Assembly: GCA_041905525.1 (NCBI GenBank)
Contig: JAYRKY010000019.1
Location: 1 to 64,000 of the forward strand
Length of the DNA: 64,000 nucleotides
From: SHVO01 sp041905525
Lineage (GTDB): Bacteria > Pseudomonadota > Alphaproteobacteria > Rhodospirillales > Rhodospirillaceae
Direction: 5' to 3'
Each line of letters starts with the position of its first letter. The first letter of the stretch is position 1. The translations under genes were made by a program, and so were the position numbers. Below, piece after piece: positions 25,665 to 34,650 of this stretch. The notes beneath the pieces were generated by a model, which was given only the letters and a program-made list of their open reading frames with translations, made no database searches and was not told the origin of the DNA.

Positions 25665-26510
25665 ATGCGCTTTTCCGGTACCGAGACCTACGTCGCCACC
25701 GAGGACCTCATGGTCGCGGTCAATGCCGCGGTGACCCTCGAGCGGCCGCTGCTGGTGAAGGGTGAGCCGGGCACCGGCAAGACGGTCCTCGCGCATGAGA
25801 TCGCCGCATCGCTGAAGCTGCCGCTGCTGACGTGGCATGTGAAGTCGACGACGAAAGCCCAGCACGGGCTTTACGAATACGACGCTGTTTCGCGCCTGCG
25901 CGACTCCCAGCTCGGCGACGCGAAGGTCAAGGACATCGCGAATTACATTCGCCCCGGGAAGCTCTGGCAGGCCTTCGCGGCCGAGAGCCGCCAAGTCCTT
26001 CTGATCGATGAGATCGACAAAGCCGACATCGAATTTCCAAACGACTTGCTGCTCGAACTCGATCGCATGGAATTCTTTGTGTTCGAAACGGGCGAGACCA
26101 TCAAGGCGCGTCACCGTCCGGTGGTCATCATCACTTCGAACAACGAAAAGGAGCTGCCGGACGCTTTCTTGCGGCGCTGCTTCTTCCACTACATCCGTTT
26201 CCCCGACCGGGAGACGATGGAGCGCATTGTCGCGGTCCATTACCCGGACGTGAAAAAGAACCTCGTGCGCGAGGCTCTGAATATCTTCTTTGAAATCCGG
26301 GAGGTCCCCGGCCTCAAGAAGCGCCCCTCGACGTCGGAGCTTCTCGATTGGATCAAGCTGCTGATGGCCGATGACATTCCCCCCGAAGCCCTCAAGGCGA
26401 AAGACGTGAAGACCGCCGTGCCGCCGCTTTATGGCGCATTGCTCAAAAACGAGCAGGATGTCCACATGCTGGAGCGCTTGGCCTTTCTCGCCCGCAGGGA
26501 AGGGCGGTAG
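25665..26510 (+). CDS. MoxR-family AAA+ ATPase
   Basis: A 281-residue ATPase with Walker A GEPGTGKTVLAH, Walker B VLLIDEIDKAD, sensor 1 VIITSNNEKELPDAFLRRC, and sensor 2 region RPSTSELLDWIKLL. MoxR proteins act as chaperone-like activators of partner complexes together with VWA proteins. The next gene, 6 bases downstream, is such a VWA protein. The close relatives are the CoxD/CoxE-type pairs, but no CO dehydrogenase genes are near, so the client is unknown. Confidence 0.93.
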   Translation: MRFSGTETYVATEDLMVAVNAAVTLERPLLVKGEPGTGKTVLAHEIAASLKLPLLTWHVKSTTKAQHGLYEYDAVSRLRDSQLGDAKVKDIANYIRPGKLWQAFAAESRQVLLIDEIDKADIEFPNDLLLELDRMEFFVFETGETIKARHRPVVIITSNNEKELPDAFLRRCFFHYIRFPDRETMERIVAVHYPDVKKNLVREALNIFFEIREVPGLKKRPSTSELLDWIKLLMADDIPPEALKAKDVKTAVPPLYGALLKNEQDVHMLERLAFLARREGR

Positions 26511-26516
26511 CCGCAC

Positions 26517-27701
26517 ATGTTCTTCAATCTCCTCGAGGGACTGAAGAAAGCGGGATTGCCGGTCTCCATCACCGAGTATCTCGCCCTGATCGAAGCCGTC
26601 GAGACCGGTGTCGCGGGCTATAGCGTCGAAGATTTCTATTATCTGGCACGCGCCGCCTTGGTGAAAGACGAGCGCAACCTCGATCGTTTCGACCGCGTGT
26701 TCGGCCAGGTCTTCAAGGGATTGGAGGGAGACTCCACCCTCGACGGCATTCTCGCGCACATCCCGGAGGAATGGCTGAAGACCCTGACGCAGCGCATGTT
26801 CTCGGAGGAAGAGAAGAAGCAGATCGAAGCTCTGGGCGGCTGGGAAAAGTTGATGGAAACCCTGCGCAAGCGCCTCGAGGAGCAGAAGGAGAAGCACGCC
26901 GGCGGCTCAAAGTGGATCGGGACCGGCGGGACATCGCCGTTCGGCGCGTACGGATACAACCCCGAAGGGGTGCGCATCGGCCAACATGAAAGCCGCCACC
27001 GCCGCGCCGTCAAAGTGTGGGACAAGCGCGAGTTCGCCAATCTCGACGATACGGTCGAGATCGGCACCCGCAACATCAAGCTCGCTCTGCGCCGCCTGCG
27101 CAAGTTCGCGCGCCAAGGGGCTGCGACCGAGTTGGACCTGGATGGCACCATCCGCTCGACGGCTCATCACGGCGGCCTTCTTGATTTGCAGATGGTTCCC
27201 GAGCGTCACAACGCGGTGAAGGTGCTCCTCTTCCTCGATGCGGGCGGTTCCATGGACGAACACGTCAAAGTCTGCGCGGAACTGTTCTCCGCATGCCGCA
27301 CCGAATTCAAACACCTCGAGTCCTATTACTTCCACAACTGCGTTTACGAGACGGTCTGGCGCGATAACCGTCGCCGGCATACCGAGCGCATTCCCACGTG
27401 GCAGGTTTTGCGGACTTATCCCGCCGACTACAAACTGATCTTCGTCGGCGACGCCTCCATGAGCCCCTACGAGATCGTCCAGCCGGGAGGCTCCGTGGAG
27501 CATTGGAATCCAGAAGCCGGGGCTGTGTGGATGAGCCGCGTGCTCGAAACCTGGCCGCGCGCTGTCTGGCTGAATCCCGTCCCCCAGAAACACTGGGCCT
27601 ACACGGACTCGATCGGGATGATGCGCAAGCTTCTCGATGGCCGCATGTACCCCCTGACCTTGGCGGGCCTAGACGCTGCGATCGGCGAACTCAGCCACTA
27701 G
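26517..27701 (+). CDS. CoxE-like VWA-domain protein
   Basis: A 394-residue partner of the MoxR ATPase. The N-terminal half is helical and charged (LEGLKKAGLPVSITEYLALIEAVE). The C-terminal half is a VWA domain with a degenerate MIDAS, DAGGSMD in KVLLFLDAGGSMDEHVKVC (canonical DxSxS becomes DAGGS). LIFVGDASMSPYEI supplies a further MIDAS-side motif. It overlaps crcB tail-to-tail by 11 bases. Confidence 0.9.
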   Translation: MFFNLLEGLKKAGLPVSITEYLALIEAVETGVAGYSVEDFYYLARAALVKDERNLDRFDRVFGQVFKGLEGDSTLDGILAHIPEEWLKTLTQRMFSEEEKKQIEALGGWEKLMETLRKRLEEQKEKHAGGSKWIGTGGTSPFGAYGYNPEGVRIGQHESRHRRAVKVWDKREFANLDDTVEIGTRNIKLALRRLRKFARQGAATELDLDGTIRSTAHHGGLLDLQMVPERHNAVKVLLFLDAGGSMDEHVKVCAELFSACRTEFKHLESYYFHNCVYETVWRDNRRRHTERIPTWQVLRTYPADYKLIFVGDASMSPYEIVQPGGSVEHWNPEAGAVWMSRVLETWPRAVWLNPVPQKHWAYTDSIGMMRKLLDGRMYPLTLAGLDAAIGELSH

Positions 27702-28083
27702 GGTTGAGGGCCCGTCCGAGGAGATAGCCGATCCATACGCCCGCAAGGCAAAGTACGACCGAGAGCCCGATGTTCCCGGCGGCGGGACCCCATTGCCCTC
27801 CTTGGATCAGCGTGAGCGTCTGCAGGCTGAACGCCGAAAAAGTCGTATATCCCCCGCAAACGCCCACCATGAGAAAGAGCCGGACATCCTCGCTCACCGG
27901 GAAGCGTCCACCTTCGTGCATCGTGGCGGCGGCGAAGCCGATCACCATCGATCCCAGCACATTGATCACAAGCGTGCCCCAGGGGAAGGCGACACCGAAG
28001 AGGGATGCGGCAAGGCTGTTACACCAATGGCGCGCGATGCTTCCGACGGCGCCGCCGAGTCCGATGACCACATAGGTTTGCAT
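27691..28083 (-). CDS. crcB: Fluoride exporter CrcB/Fluc
   Basis: A 130-residue dual-topology fluoride channel with four helices. The family motifs GAVGSIARHW, FPWGTLVINVLGSMVIG and VGVCGGYTTFSAFSLQTL (with the Phe-box and TTFS) are present. ATG 28083 has GGGGG five bases upstream; an open extension to 28176 is unconserved. No fluoride riboswitch was recognised in the leader. Confidence 0.94.
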   Translation of the reverse strand: MQTYVVIGLGGAVGSIARHWCNSLAASLFGVAFPWGTLVINVLGSMVIGFAAATMHEGGRFPVSEDVRLFLMVGVCGGYTTFSAFSLQTLTLIQGGQWGPAAGNIGLSVVLCLAGVWIGYLLGRALNPSG

Positions 28084-28219
28084 GATGTCCCCCACCGACC
28101 GGAGCGGAAGTTTCGCACAAAATCCAAACCGGGAAGAAGCTTCCCAATACACACCCCTCCCGCTATACCTGAACACACGCGCGAGGGGCGCGGTTCTGTT
28201 CCAGTTGTGATGTTGTAAA

Positions 28220-28903
28220 ATGGGTACGATTTCCGCACGCGACTACGGTGTCGTGTTCGACGGCTTCCAGGCGCCGATCTCGAAAATCTACAACTGCGGC
28301 GCCAAGTGCGCGCCCTACAATAATGGTACGCCGGTCTGTTGCGACGCGGGCCATGCCATTCCCATCGTGGACAAGACCGAATACGCGCATCTCAAGACGC
28401 GCACCAAGATGTGGAAGCCGTTCGTTCCGCGCACGCCCGACCAGAAGGCGGAGATCGCCGATCTAAAGGGCTCGGAAAACTGCGCGGTAGAATGCAACGG
28501 CGCCGAATTTTGCGAGCGCGACAATCGCTCGCTGGCCTGCCGCTCATTCCCCTTCTTTCCGTACTTCGACAAGAAGGAATTGGTGGGCTTGGCCCACTAT
28601 TGGAATTTCGAAGGCCTTTGCTGGGTCATTCACAACCTGACCATTGTCGAGCAGCCTTTCATCGACCAGTTCTTGAAGATGCACGAGTTCATCTTCAAGA
28701 AGGACGACAATTGGCGTGTGACCTACGTCGATCACTCGGCCGTCATGCGCCAAGTCTATTCGCGCCGGGGCGAGAAGTTCGCCATCATCATGCGCGACGG
28801 CTCTTACCGCTGGGTGCTGCCCAAGTCTGGCGGCAAGACGGTGCCCGCGACCAAGAAGGAGCTCCTAAAGCTCCGCGCCGGGTTCACGCTTCCGAACGAT
28901 TAG
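28220..28903 (+). CDS. Cys-rich protein of unknown function (YkgJ-like Cys pattern)
   Basis: A 227-residue soluble protein. Two Cys clusters, YNCGAKCAPYNNGTPVCCDAGH and NCAVECNGAEFCERDN...ACRSFPFFPYF, give eight or more Cys in the first half. The CC...C...C..FP arrangement recalls the YkgJ family of putative Fe-S/zinc-binding proteins, but spacing differs. The C-terminal half (WRVTYVDHSAVMRQVYSRRGEKFAIIMRDG) has no recognised motif. It is a single gene between crcB and a carbonic anhydrase on the opposite strand. Function is not assigned. Confidence 0.75.
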   Translation: MGTISARDYGVVFDGFQAPISKIYNCGAKCAPYNNGTPVCCDAGHAIPIVDKTEYAHLKTRTKMWKPFVPRTPDQKAEIADLKGSENCAVECNGAEFCERDNRSLACRSFPFFPYFDKKELVGLAHYWNFEGLCWVIHNLTIVEQPFIDQFLKMHEFIFKKDDNWRVTYVDHSAVMRQVYSRRGEKFAIIMRDGSYRWVLPKSGGKTVPATKKELLKLRAGFTLPND

Positions 28904-28966
28904 CATCGACTGGTGAGCGGTAAACGCGCCATCGCCGTGAGAAGCGAAAGCGCGGGGAGAGTACCG

Positions 28967-29602
28967 TTACTCGGCGAGGTGGAAGGTTCCGACCGAGTCG
29001 CAAAGGAACAGTGACGCGGTTTCCAGGTCGAAGTACCAGCCGTGAAGCTCAAGCTTCCCGTCGCGCACGCGTTCGGCCACCCATGGGAACGTCATCAGAT
29101 TTCCAAGCGAGATCTTGACCGCCTCCTGCTCGCAGCAACGCTGCGCGGCGGCGGGTTCCTGGGTGGTTGCCCGAGCGAAATTCCGAGCAGGCTCGGCAAT
29201 CTTCATCCATGAAGAGATGAAGTCGTCTCTTTGCGTTTCCGCGTGCATCAGCGCATGGATACCGCCGCACTTCGCATGGCCCATGACAATGACGTGTTCG
29301 ACTTGGAGGTCGCGCACGGCGAATTCCACCGCGGCGCTGGTCCCGTGGTAGGCGTTATCTGGCCCATAGGGCGGCACGAGCGCCGACACGTTGCGCACGA
29401 TGAACAACTCGCCCGGATTCACGCCGAACTTCAGCGACGGGTCGATGCGTGAGTCGGAACAGGCGATCATCATGGCCTTGGGCTTTTGACCCTTGGCCAT
29501 GAGTTTTTCGATCGTCTCTCTGTTATCGCGAAAGTAGTGATCGCGAAATTGGCGGTAGCCCTGGAAGAAATGTTCGAGGCTATTCTTGTTTTTTGCAGCC
29601 AT
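28967..29602 (-). CDS. Beta-class carbonic anhydrase
   Basis: A 211-residue zinc enzyme interconverting CO2 and bicarbonate. The zinc ligands and catalytic dyad are in MMIACSDSRIDP (Cys, Asp-Arg) and MGHAKCGGIHAL (His, Cys). PGELFIVRNVSALVPPY is the conserved family segment. It lies 11 bases downstream of icd on the same strand, so bicarbonate supply and CO2-releasing isocitrate oxidation may be co-expressed. Confidence 0.95.
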   Translation of the reverse strand: MAAKNKNSLEHFFQGYRQFRDHYFRDNRETIEKLMAKGQKPKAMMIACSDSRIDPSLKFGVNPGELFIVRNVSALVPPYGPDNAYHGTSAAVEFAVRDLQVEHVIVMGHAKCGGIHALMHAETQRDDFISSWMKIAEPARNFARATTQEPAAAQRCCEQEAVKISLGNLMTFPWVAERVRDGKLELHGWYFDLETASLFLCDSVGTFHLAE

Positions 29603-29613
29603 CCCCGTGGCCG

Positions 29614-30828
29614 CTATTTCATCGCCGATTTGAGCATGTCATCGAGCTTCGACAGGAACTGTGTCGTTGTCATCCACGGCTGATCGGGGCCCACAAGCAC
29701 CGCCAGATCCTTCGTCATGTGGCCCGCTTCGACGGCTTGGACGCACACCCGTTCGAGGGTCGTCGCAAACTCGACCACGTCCGGCGTGTTGTCGAAACGA
29801 CCGCGGTACTGCAGTCCGCGCGTCCAGGCGAAGATCGAGGCGATCGGGTTGGTCGAGGTCTCCTTGCCCTGCTGGTGCAGGCGATAGTGACGCGTCACGG
29901 TCCCGTGCGCGGCTTCGGATTCAACGACCGTGCCTGCCGGATTCAAGAGGACCGAGGTCATGAGGCCCAGCGAGCCGAAGCCCTGCGCGACCGTGTCGGA
30001 CTGAACGTCGCCGTCGTAGTTTTTGCAGGCCCACACGAACGCACCGGACCACTTGAGAGCCGAGGCGACCATGTCGTCGATGAGGCGATGTTCGTAGACG
30101 ATCTTCTTGGCGTCGAACTTGGCTTTGAATTCGGCATCGAAGACGCGCTGGAAGGTGTCTTTGAAGACTCCGTCATACGCCTTCAGGATGGTGTTCTTGG
30201 TCGACAGATACACGGGCCAGCCGCGGTCCAGGCCGTAATTGAAGCAGGCGCGGGCAAACCCTTCGATCGAGTCCACCAGATTGTACATTCCCATCGCGCA
30301 GCCGGCGCTCGGGAAATCGAACACGTCGTATTCGATCGGGGCGCCGCCGTCGGCCGGGGTGAACTTCATCGTCAACTTGCCCTTGCCGGGCACTTTGAAG
30401 TCAGTGGCGCGGTATTGGTCGCCGAAAGCGTGGCGGCCGATGACGATCGGCTGGGTCCAGCCCGGGACCAGGCGCGGGACGTTCTTACAGATGATCGGTT
30501 CGCGGAAGACGGTTCCGTCGAGGATGTTGCGGATCGTGCCGTTCGGCGACTTCCACATCTTCTTGAGGTTGAACTCTTTCACACGGGCTTCGTCCGGCGT
30601 GATGGTGGCGCACTTCACGCCCACCCCGTACTGCTTGATCGCATTGGCGGCGTCGACCGTGATTTTGTCTTCCGTCGCATCGCGGCTTTCGATGCCGAGG
30701 TCGTAGTACTTAATGTCGATATCGAGATACGGCAGGATCAGCTTGTCCTTGATGAACTGCCAAATGATGCGGGTCATCTCGTCGCCGTCGAGGTCAACGA
30801 CCGGAGTTTTTACCTTGATCTTCGCCAT
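29614..30828 (-). CDS. icd: NADP-dependent isocitrate dehydrogenase
   Basis: 404 residues of the eukaryote-like (type II) homodimeric IDH found in many alphaproteobacteria. MAKIKVKTPVVDLDGDEMTRIIWQFIK is the hallmark N-terminus. SPNGTIRNILDGTVFREPII binds isocitrate, KNYDGDVQSDTVAQGFGSLGLMTSVL contains metal Asp residues, and EAAHGTVTRHYR binds NADP. It supplies 2-oxoglutarate and NADPH in the citrate cycle. The carbonic anhydrase gene follows closely. Confidence 0.97.
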   Translation of the reverse strand: MAKIKVKTPVVDLDGDEMTRIIWQFIKDKLILPYLDIDIKYYDLGIESRDATEDKITVDAANAIKQYGVGVKCATITPDEARVKEFNLKKMWKSPNGTIRNILDGTVFREPIICKNVPRLVPGWTQPIVIGRHAFGDQYRATDFKVPGKGKLTMKFTPADGGAPIEYDVFDFPSAGCAMGMYNLVDSIEGFARACFNYGLDRGWPVYLSTKNTILKAYDGVFKDTFQRVFDAEFKAKFDAKKIVYEHRLIDDMVASALKWSGAFVWACKNYDGDVQSDTVAQGFGSLGLMTSVLLNPAGTVVESEAAHGTVTRHYRLHQQGKETSTNPIASIFAWTRGLQYRGRFDNTPDVVEFATTLERVCVQAVEAGHMTKDLAVLVGPDQPWMTTTQFLSKLDDMLKSAMK

Positions 30829-30992
30829 GATTTTCCCCTTCGAAGCTCGGTTTAGCGGTCTCGGAGCGACCGCAGACGCCCAAATTTATTGGTAAATACG
30901 CGAAAGTGGCCGCGAAAGTAGTTCATCCCCGAGCCGGGGTGCAAGCTATGAATCCGCCGCCGTTTTCTCGGATTTCGGCGCGTTTTTCGCAC

Positions 30993-31583
30993 TTAGACTT
31001 TGAAGACCACCGGGGGTTTCGGCGCGGCCAACTCGGCTTCGATCGTCCCGATGACCTCTTCAGGGCGATCGATCACGGTGATGAGTGCACTGTGCCCATG
31101 ATGCATGAAGCCCTCTTCGGCAATGCGGTCCATGAGACTGGCGAGGTGCGACCAATAGCCGTCGATATTGAGGAGCACGATGGGCTTGTTGTGGCGGTGG
31201 AGCTGGCGCCACGTCACGACCTCGAACATTTCTTCAAGTGTGCCCACGCCGCCCGGCATGACACAGAAGGCGTCGGAGCGTTCGAACATCTCGCGTTTGC
31301 GCGTGTGCATGTCCGGCACAACGATCATGTCCGTGGCGCCCGGATGGGCGAGTTCCTTATCCACGAGGAATCCAGGGATGACGCCGGTCACCTTTCCGCC
31401 GCCGGCGAGAACCCCGTCGGCGACCGCGCCCATCATTCCGACACGCCCGCCGCCGTAGACCAATTCGGTCCTATTTGCCGCGAGGGCACGGCCAAGGGCG
31501 GTCGCGCTATCGCGGTAAACGGCCCTGGAACCAGTGTTTGCGCCACAAAAGACGCATAAGGAGGTTAATTTCGGCAACGTCAT
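30993..31583 (-). CDS. LOG-family protein (TIGR00730), nucleoside 5'-monophosphate phosphoribohydrolase
   Basis: A 196-residue Rossmann-fold protein with CVFCGANTGSR near the N-terminus, YGGGRVGMMGAVADGVL, and the active-site motif MPGGVGTLEEMFE. Members release cytokinin-like bases or adenine from nucleoside monophosphates. The start MTLPKLTSLCVFCG is ATG 31583; the longer open frame upstream is unconserved. It is divergent from the cytochrome c' gene at 31764. Confidence 0.9.
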   Translation of the reverse strand: MTLPKLTSLCVFCGANTGSRAVYRDSATALGRALAANRTELVYGGGRVGMMGAVADGVLAGGGKVTGVIPGFLVDKELAHPGATDMIVVPDMHTRKREMFERSDAFCVMPGGVGTLEEMFEVVTWRQLHRHNKPIVLLNIDGYWSHLASLMDRIAEEGFMHHGHSALITVIDRPEEVIGTIEAELAAPKPPVVFKV

Positions 31584-31763
31584 GGGGTCACGTTCCGGTG
31601 AGGGGGGCGCAGAGAAACTGTTTGCCTTAAAGTGGACGCTCTTGCCACCTAGTCTTGTTCTTTGTAAACCTTGGCCGTCAAATTTCTTAGGCGGGGTGGG
31701 CACTTCGCGGCGGCGGCCGCACCCGGACCCGTGAACAGCTCGAAGCAAGTGGAGGCTTCCTCA

Positions 31764-32210
31764 ATGAACCGTCTGGTCAAGTGTGGCTTGGCTCTCGCCG
31801 TTCTCGTCGCTCCGGTCATGGCTCACGCCGACGACCAGGACGTCATGAACTATCGTAAGAACGTCATGAAGACGATGGGCGAACAATCCGCCCTCATGAA
31901 CATGGTTGCTCAGGGCAAGGTCCCGGCCGACCAGTTCGCGTCTCACGTGAAGGCGCTTCACCTGGCGACCACCCAGGCGAAGAAGGCCTTCGAACCGAAG
32001 GTCGTTGGCGACGGTTCGACCGGTTCCGCCAAGGCCGAAGTATGGTCCAACTGGGCCGACTTCTCGAAGCGCCTCGACGATCAAGTCACCAAGCTTGCGG
32101 CTCTCGAGAAAGCCGCGGTCGAAGGTGGCGTTGCTAAAGCCGGCCCGATGATCGCGACAAGCCTCGACTGCCGCGGCTGCCACGAAAACTACCGCGTGCC
32201 GAAGAAGTAA
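31764..32210 (+). CDS. Cytochrome c' (paralogue 1)
   Basis: A 148-residue periplasmic haem protein: signal peptide ending VMAHAD, a four-helix bundle (NYRKNVMKTMGEQSALMNMV), and the C-terminal haem site CRGCH followed by ENYR. This late CxxCH is the class II cytochrome c layout. Such proteins bind NO or CO or pass electrons. It is the first of three related genes here; paralogue 2 follows 27 bases later. Confidence 0.93.
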   Translation: MNRLVKCGLALAVLVAPVMAHADDQDVMNYRKNVMKTMGEQSALMNMVAQGKVPADQFASHVKALHLATTQAKKAFEPKVVGDGSTGSAKAEVWSNWADFSKRLDDQVTKLAALEKAAVEGGVAKAGPMIATSLDCRGCHENYRVPKK

Positions 32211-32237
32211 GATCACCTTTTTTTCGGAGTATTGTTA

Positions 32238-32684
32238 ATGACCCTTCGTACGAAAATCCTCGCTCCGATGTTTGCAGCGGCGGTTGCTTTCGGCGGGATC
32301 GCTCCCACGTTTGCGGCCGAAAATCAGGACGCCATCGACTACCGCGAGCGCATCATGAAGGCGCTCGATGCGCAGGTGGCGAACCTCGGCCAGATCCTCT
32401 CCGGCGCGACGCCGGACGATCAGGTCGTCTCGCACCTCGAAACCATCGCCGAAACCGCTTCGCAGTCGCTGAAGAGCTTCGAACCGAAGGTCGAGGGCGG
32501 TGAATCTCTGCCGGTGGTGTGGACGAATTGGAAAGATTTCGAAGCCAAGATGAAGGACTTCCAAACCAAGACCCGCCTGGCCGCCGATACCGCGAAGAAG
32601 CAGGGCAAGGATGCGGCGCTCACGAACATCCTCGATGCGCTTCGCTGCAAAGACTGCCACGACGTCTACCGCAAAAAGCAGTAG
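32238..32684 (+). CDS. Cytochrome c' (paralogue 2)
   Basis: 148 residues with signal peptide ending PTFAAE, the helix DYRERIMKALDAQVANLGQIL, and C-terminal CKDCH-DVYR. ATG 32238 has CGGAG eight bases upstream. It is clearly homologous to the genes at 31764 and 34146 and is followed by a terminator. Confidence 0.93.
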   Translation: MTLRTKILAPMFAAAVAFGGIAPTFAAENQDAIDYRERIMKALDAQVANLGQILSGATPDDQVVSHLETIAETASQSLKSFEPKVEGGESLPVVWTNWKDFEAKMKDFQTKTRLAADTAKKQGKDAALTNILDALRCKDCHDVYRKKQ

Positions 32685-32704
32685 CCATTAAGGTTTTCTA
32701 ACGA

Positions 32705-32735
32705 AACGCCCGCCTCCTCCGAGGCGGGCGTTTTG
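32705..32735 (+). terminator. Terminator after the cytochrome c' pair
   Basis: AACGCCCGCCTC pairs perfectly with GAGGCGGGCGTT around CTCC, followed by TT and G. Confidence 0.85.
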
Positions 32736-32830
32736 CTTTGAAACATTGCCTAAAAGGCTGGTTGGACGTACCTTCCGCCCGCCCGCGTCAGCCCGTGGGC
32801 TGATGGCTGGGATTCTAAGGGAAACTGACA

Positions 32831-34141
32831 ATGAATTTGCGCAAGACGGTAGTGCAGGGGGCCGTGCTGGCTCTGTGCGCGGGGATCTATATGTCGGCGG
32901 CGACCGCACAGGACGCGCCGGTGACCACGGACACGCCCGGCGTCGATGTTCCGGCGCCCGTTGATGTTCCACCCGCACCGGCTGTCGACTCGCAAGTCAC
33001 GCGCGGCGAATATCTCGCCCGCCTCGGCAACTGCATCAGCTGTCACACAGTCGTGGGCGGCGAGCCCTTCGCCGGCGGTCTGCCGTTCAAAACGCCCTAT
33101 ATGTTCCTCGGCACGTTGTACTCGACCAACATCACCCCGGACGAAGAGACGGGCATCGGCAAGTGGAGCGAAGAAGACTTCGTCCACGCGATGCACACCG
33201 GTGTGGGTCCCGAAGGAAGTTTGTTCCCCGCGTTCCCCTACACCAACTTCACCAAAGTGACCGACGAGGACGCGAAGGCGATCTACGCCTATCTGCGCAC
33301 GGTTAAGCCTGTGAAGGCCGAAGCGCCGTCGAACAGCATCGCATTTGCTTTCCGCTTCGTGATGAAAATCTGGAACGCCATGTTCTTCGAGGAAGGCCGC
33401 TTCGTCGCCGACAGCAGCCAGTCCGAAGAGTGGAACCGCGGCGCTTATCTCGTTGAAGGCCTGGGCCATTGCAGCGCCTGCCATACGCCGCGCAACCTGG
33501 CGCTGGCCGAAAAGAAAGACCAGCACCTGTGGGGCGCGGTCATGCCGGACGTGGTGCTTGAAGGTCAGTATCGCCCGTGGTTCGCGATCAATCTCACCCA
33601 GTCCAAAAAAGGCGGATTGGCGGCGTGGTCGGTGGACGATCTCAAGCGTTATCTGAAAACCGGACATAACAAGTTCGCCGGCGCCTTCGGACCGATGAAC
33701 GAGGTGATCGCGAACAGCCTGTCGTACATGACCGACGAAGACGCCAAGGCCATGGCGACGTACATCAAGAGCCTGCCGCCGGCGCCCGATACCGAGCCGA
33801 TGCAGCTCACCGAGGAAGAAAAGAAGGCGGGCGAAGCGCTCTATCTGAAACACTGCGAGGAGTGTCACTCCCGCTCGGGCCGCGGCGGTTTCATGAAAGC
33901 GCCGCCGATTGCCGGCAGTGCCATCGTGCAGGGCCGCGATCCGGCTTCGCTCATCAACATCATTTTGTATGGGGCGGAGCCCGCGAAGAACCTGGCACCC
34001 CCGGGAGCGTGGGAGTCCATGCGTTCATTCCGCGATCGCATGAACGATGCCGAGATCGCAGCCGTGGCGAATTACGTCCGTTCGAGCTGGGAAAACACCG
34101 GGTCGAAGATCACCGCGCAGGACATCGCCAAGCACCGGTGA
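32831..34141 (+). CDS. Triheme cytochrome c, AdhB / gluconate dehydrogenase cytochrome-subunit type
   Basis: 436 residues with a signal peptide (ending ATAQD), a Pro-rich linker and three cytochrome c domains with CISCH, CSACH and CEECH. RGEYLARLGNCISCHT and NRGAYLVEGLGHCSACHTPRN are typical of the membrane-bound cytochrome subunit of periplasmic alcohol, aldehyde or gluconate dehydrogenases. No dehydrogenase flavin or PQQ subunit is adjacent; instead it sits between cytochrome c' genes. Its donor is unknown. Confidence 0.9.
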   Translation: MNLRKTVVQGAVLALCAGIYMSAATAQDAPVTTDTPGVDVPAPVDVPPAPAVDSQVTRGEYLARLGNCISCHTVVGGEPFAGGLPFKTPYMFLGTLYSTNITPDEETGIGKWSEEDFVHAMHTGVGPEGSLFPAFPYTNFTKVTDEDAKAIYAYLRTVKPVKAEAPSNSIAFAFRFVMKIWNAMFFEEGRFVADSSQSEEWNRGAYLVEGLGHCSACHTPRNLALAEKKDQHLWGAVMPDVVLEGQYRPWFAINLTQSKKGGLAAWSVDDLKRYLKTGHNKFAGAFGPMNEVIANSLSYMTDEDAKAMATYIKSLPPAPDTEPMQLTEEEKKAGEALYLKHCEECHSRSGRGGFMKAPPIAGSAIVQGRDPASLINIILYGAEPAKNLAPPGAWESMRSFRDRMNDAEIAAVANYVRSSWENTGSKITAQDIAKHR

Positions 34142-34145
34142 TCTT

Positions 34146-34607
34146 GTGGGAGATCGAAGTCGGATAGGGATCGTGCTCGGGGCGGGCGCCGCGCTTATGT
34201 TGGCGCTTGCGCTCGCCCCCGATGCCCACGCGGCATCGGAGCCCGATGCGGTGAGCTATCGCCGCCATATTATGAAGACGCTGGGTGAGCAGGCGGCCGC
34301 GCTGGGCCAAGTGTTGCAGCAGAGCTCGCCCGCGGAGAACGCGCCGCTGCATGCCCGCACGATCGCGATCACCGCAAAGACGGCCGTAAAAGCCTTTGAG
34401 CCCCGTGTTCCGGGTGGAGAAGCAAAAGACGATATCTGGCGGCGCTGGGATGACTTCGCGGCGCGTCTCAATGCCCTTTCGGTCAATGCCGAGACGCTGG
34501 CGGAGATTGGCGAGCGCGACGGTCTGCCCGCGATGCAGGCAAAAGTCATGGACGTGCTAAACTGCAAGTCCTGCCACGACGCCTACAAGATGCGGCAGGG
34601 GCGCTAG
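34146..34607 (+). CDS. Cytochrome c' (paralogue 3)
   Basis: About 153 residues: signal peptide ending APDAHAAS, SYRRHIMKTLGEQAAALGQVLQ, and the C-terminal haem motif CKSCH-DAYK. It starts 4 bases after the triheme cytochrome stop. GTG 34146 gives a proper signal-peptide n-region; GTG 34173 is possible. The closest look-alike by eye is paralogue 2. Confidence 0.88.
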   Translation: MGDRSRIGIVLGAGAALMLALALAPDAHAASEPDAVSYRRHIMKTLGEQAAALGQVLQQSSPAENAPLHARTIAITAKTAVKAFEPRVPGGEAKDDIWRRWDDFAARLNALSVNAETLAEIGERDGLPAMQAKVMDVLNCKSCHDAYKMRQGR

Positions 34608-34650
34608 TGCGGGGGTTCGCGGCGCTCAACGGTCAACTGGGGGCGCGTTC

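Noticed and set aside
27691..28250. Fluoride riboswitch upstream of crcB
   Set aside because: No matching conserved pseudoknot core was seen in the leader.
29593..30855. 420-codon frame opposite icd
   Set aside because: Shadow of icd, which is complete on the minus strand.
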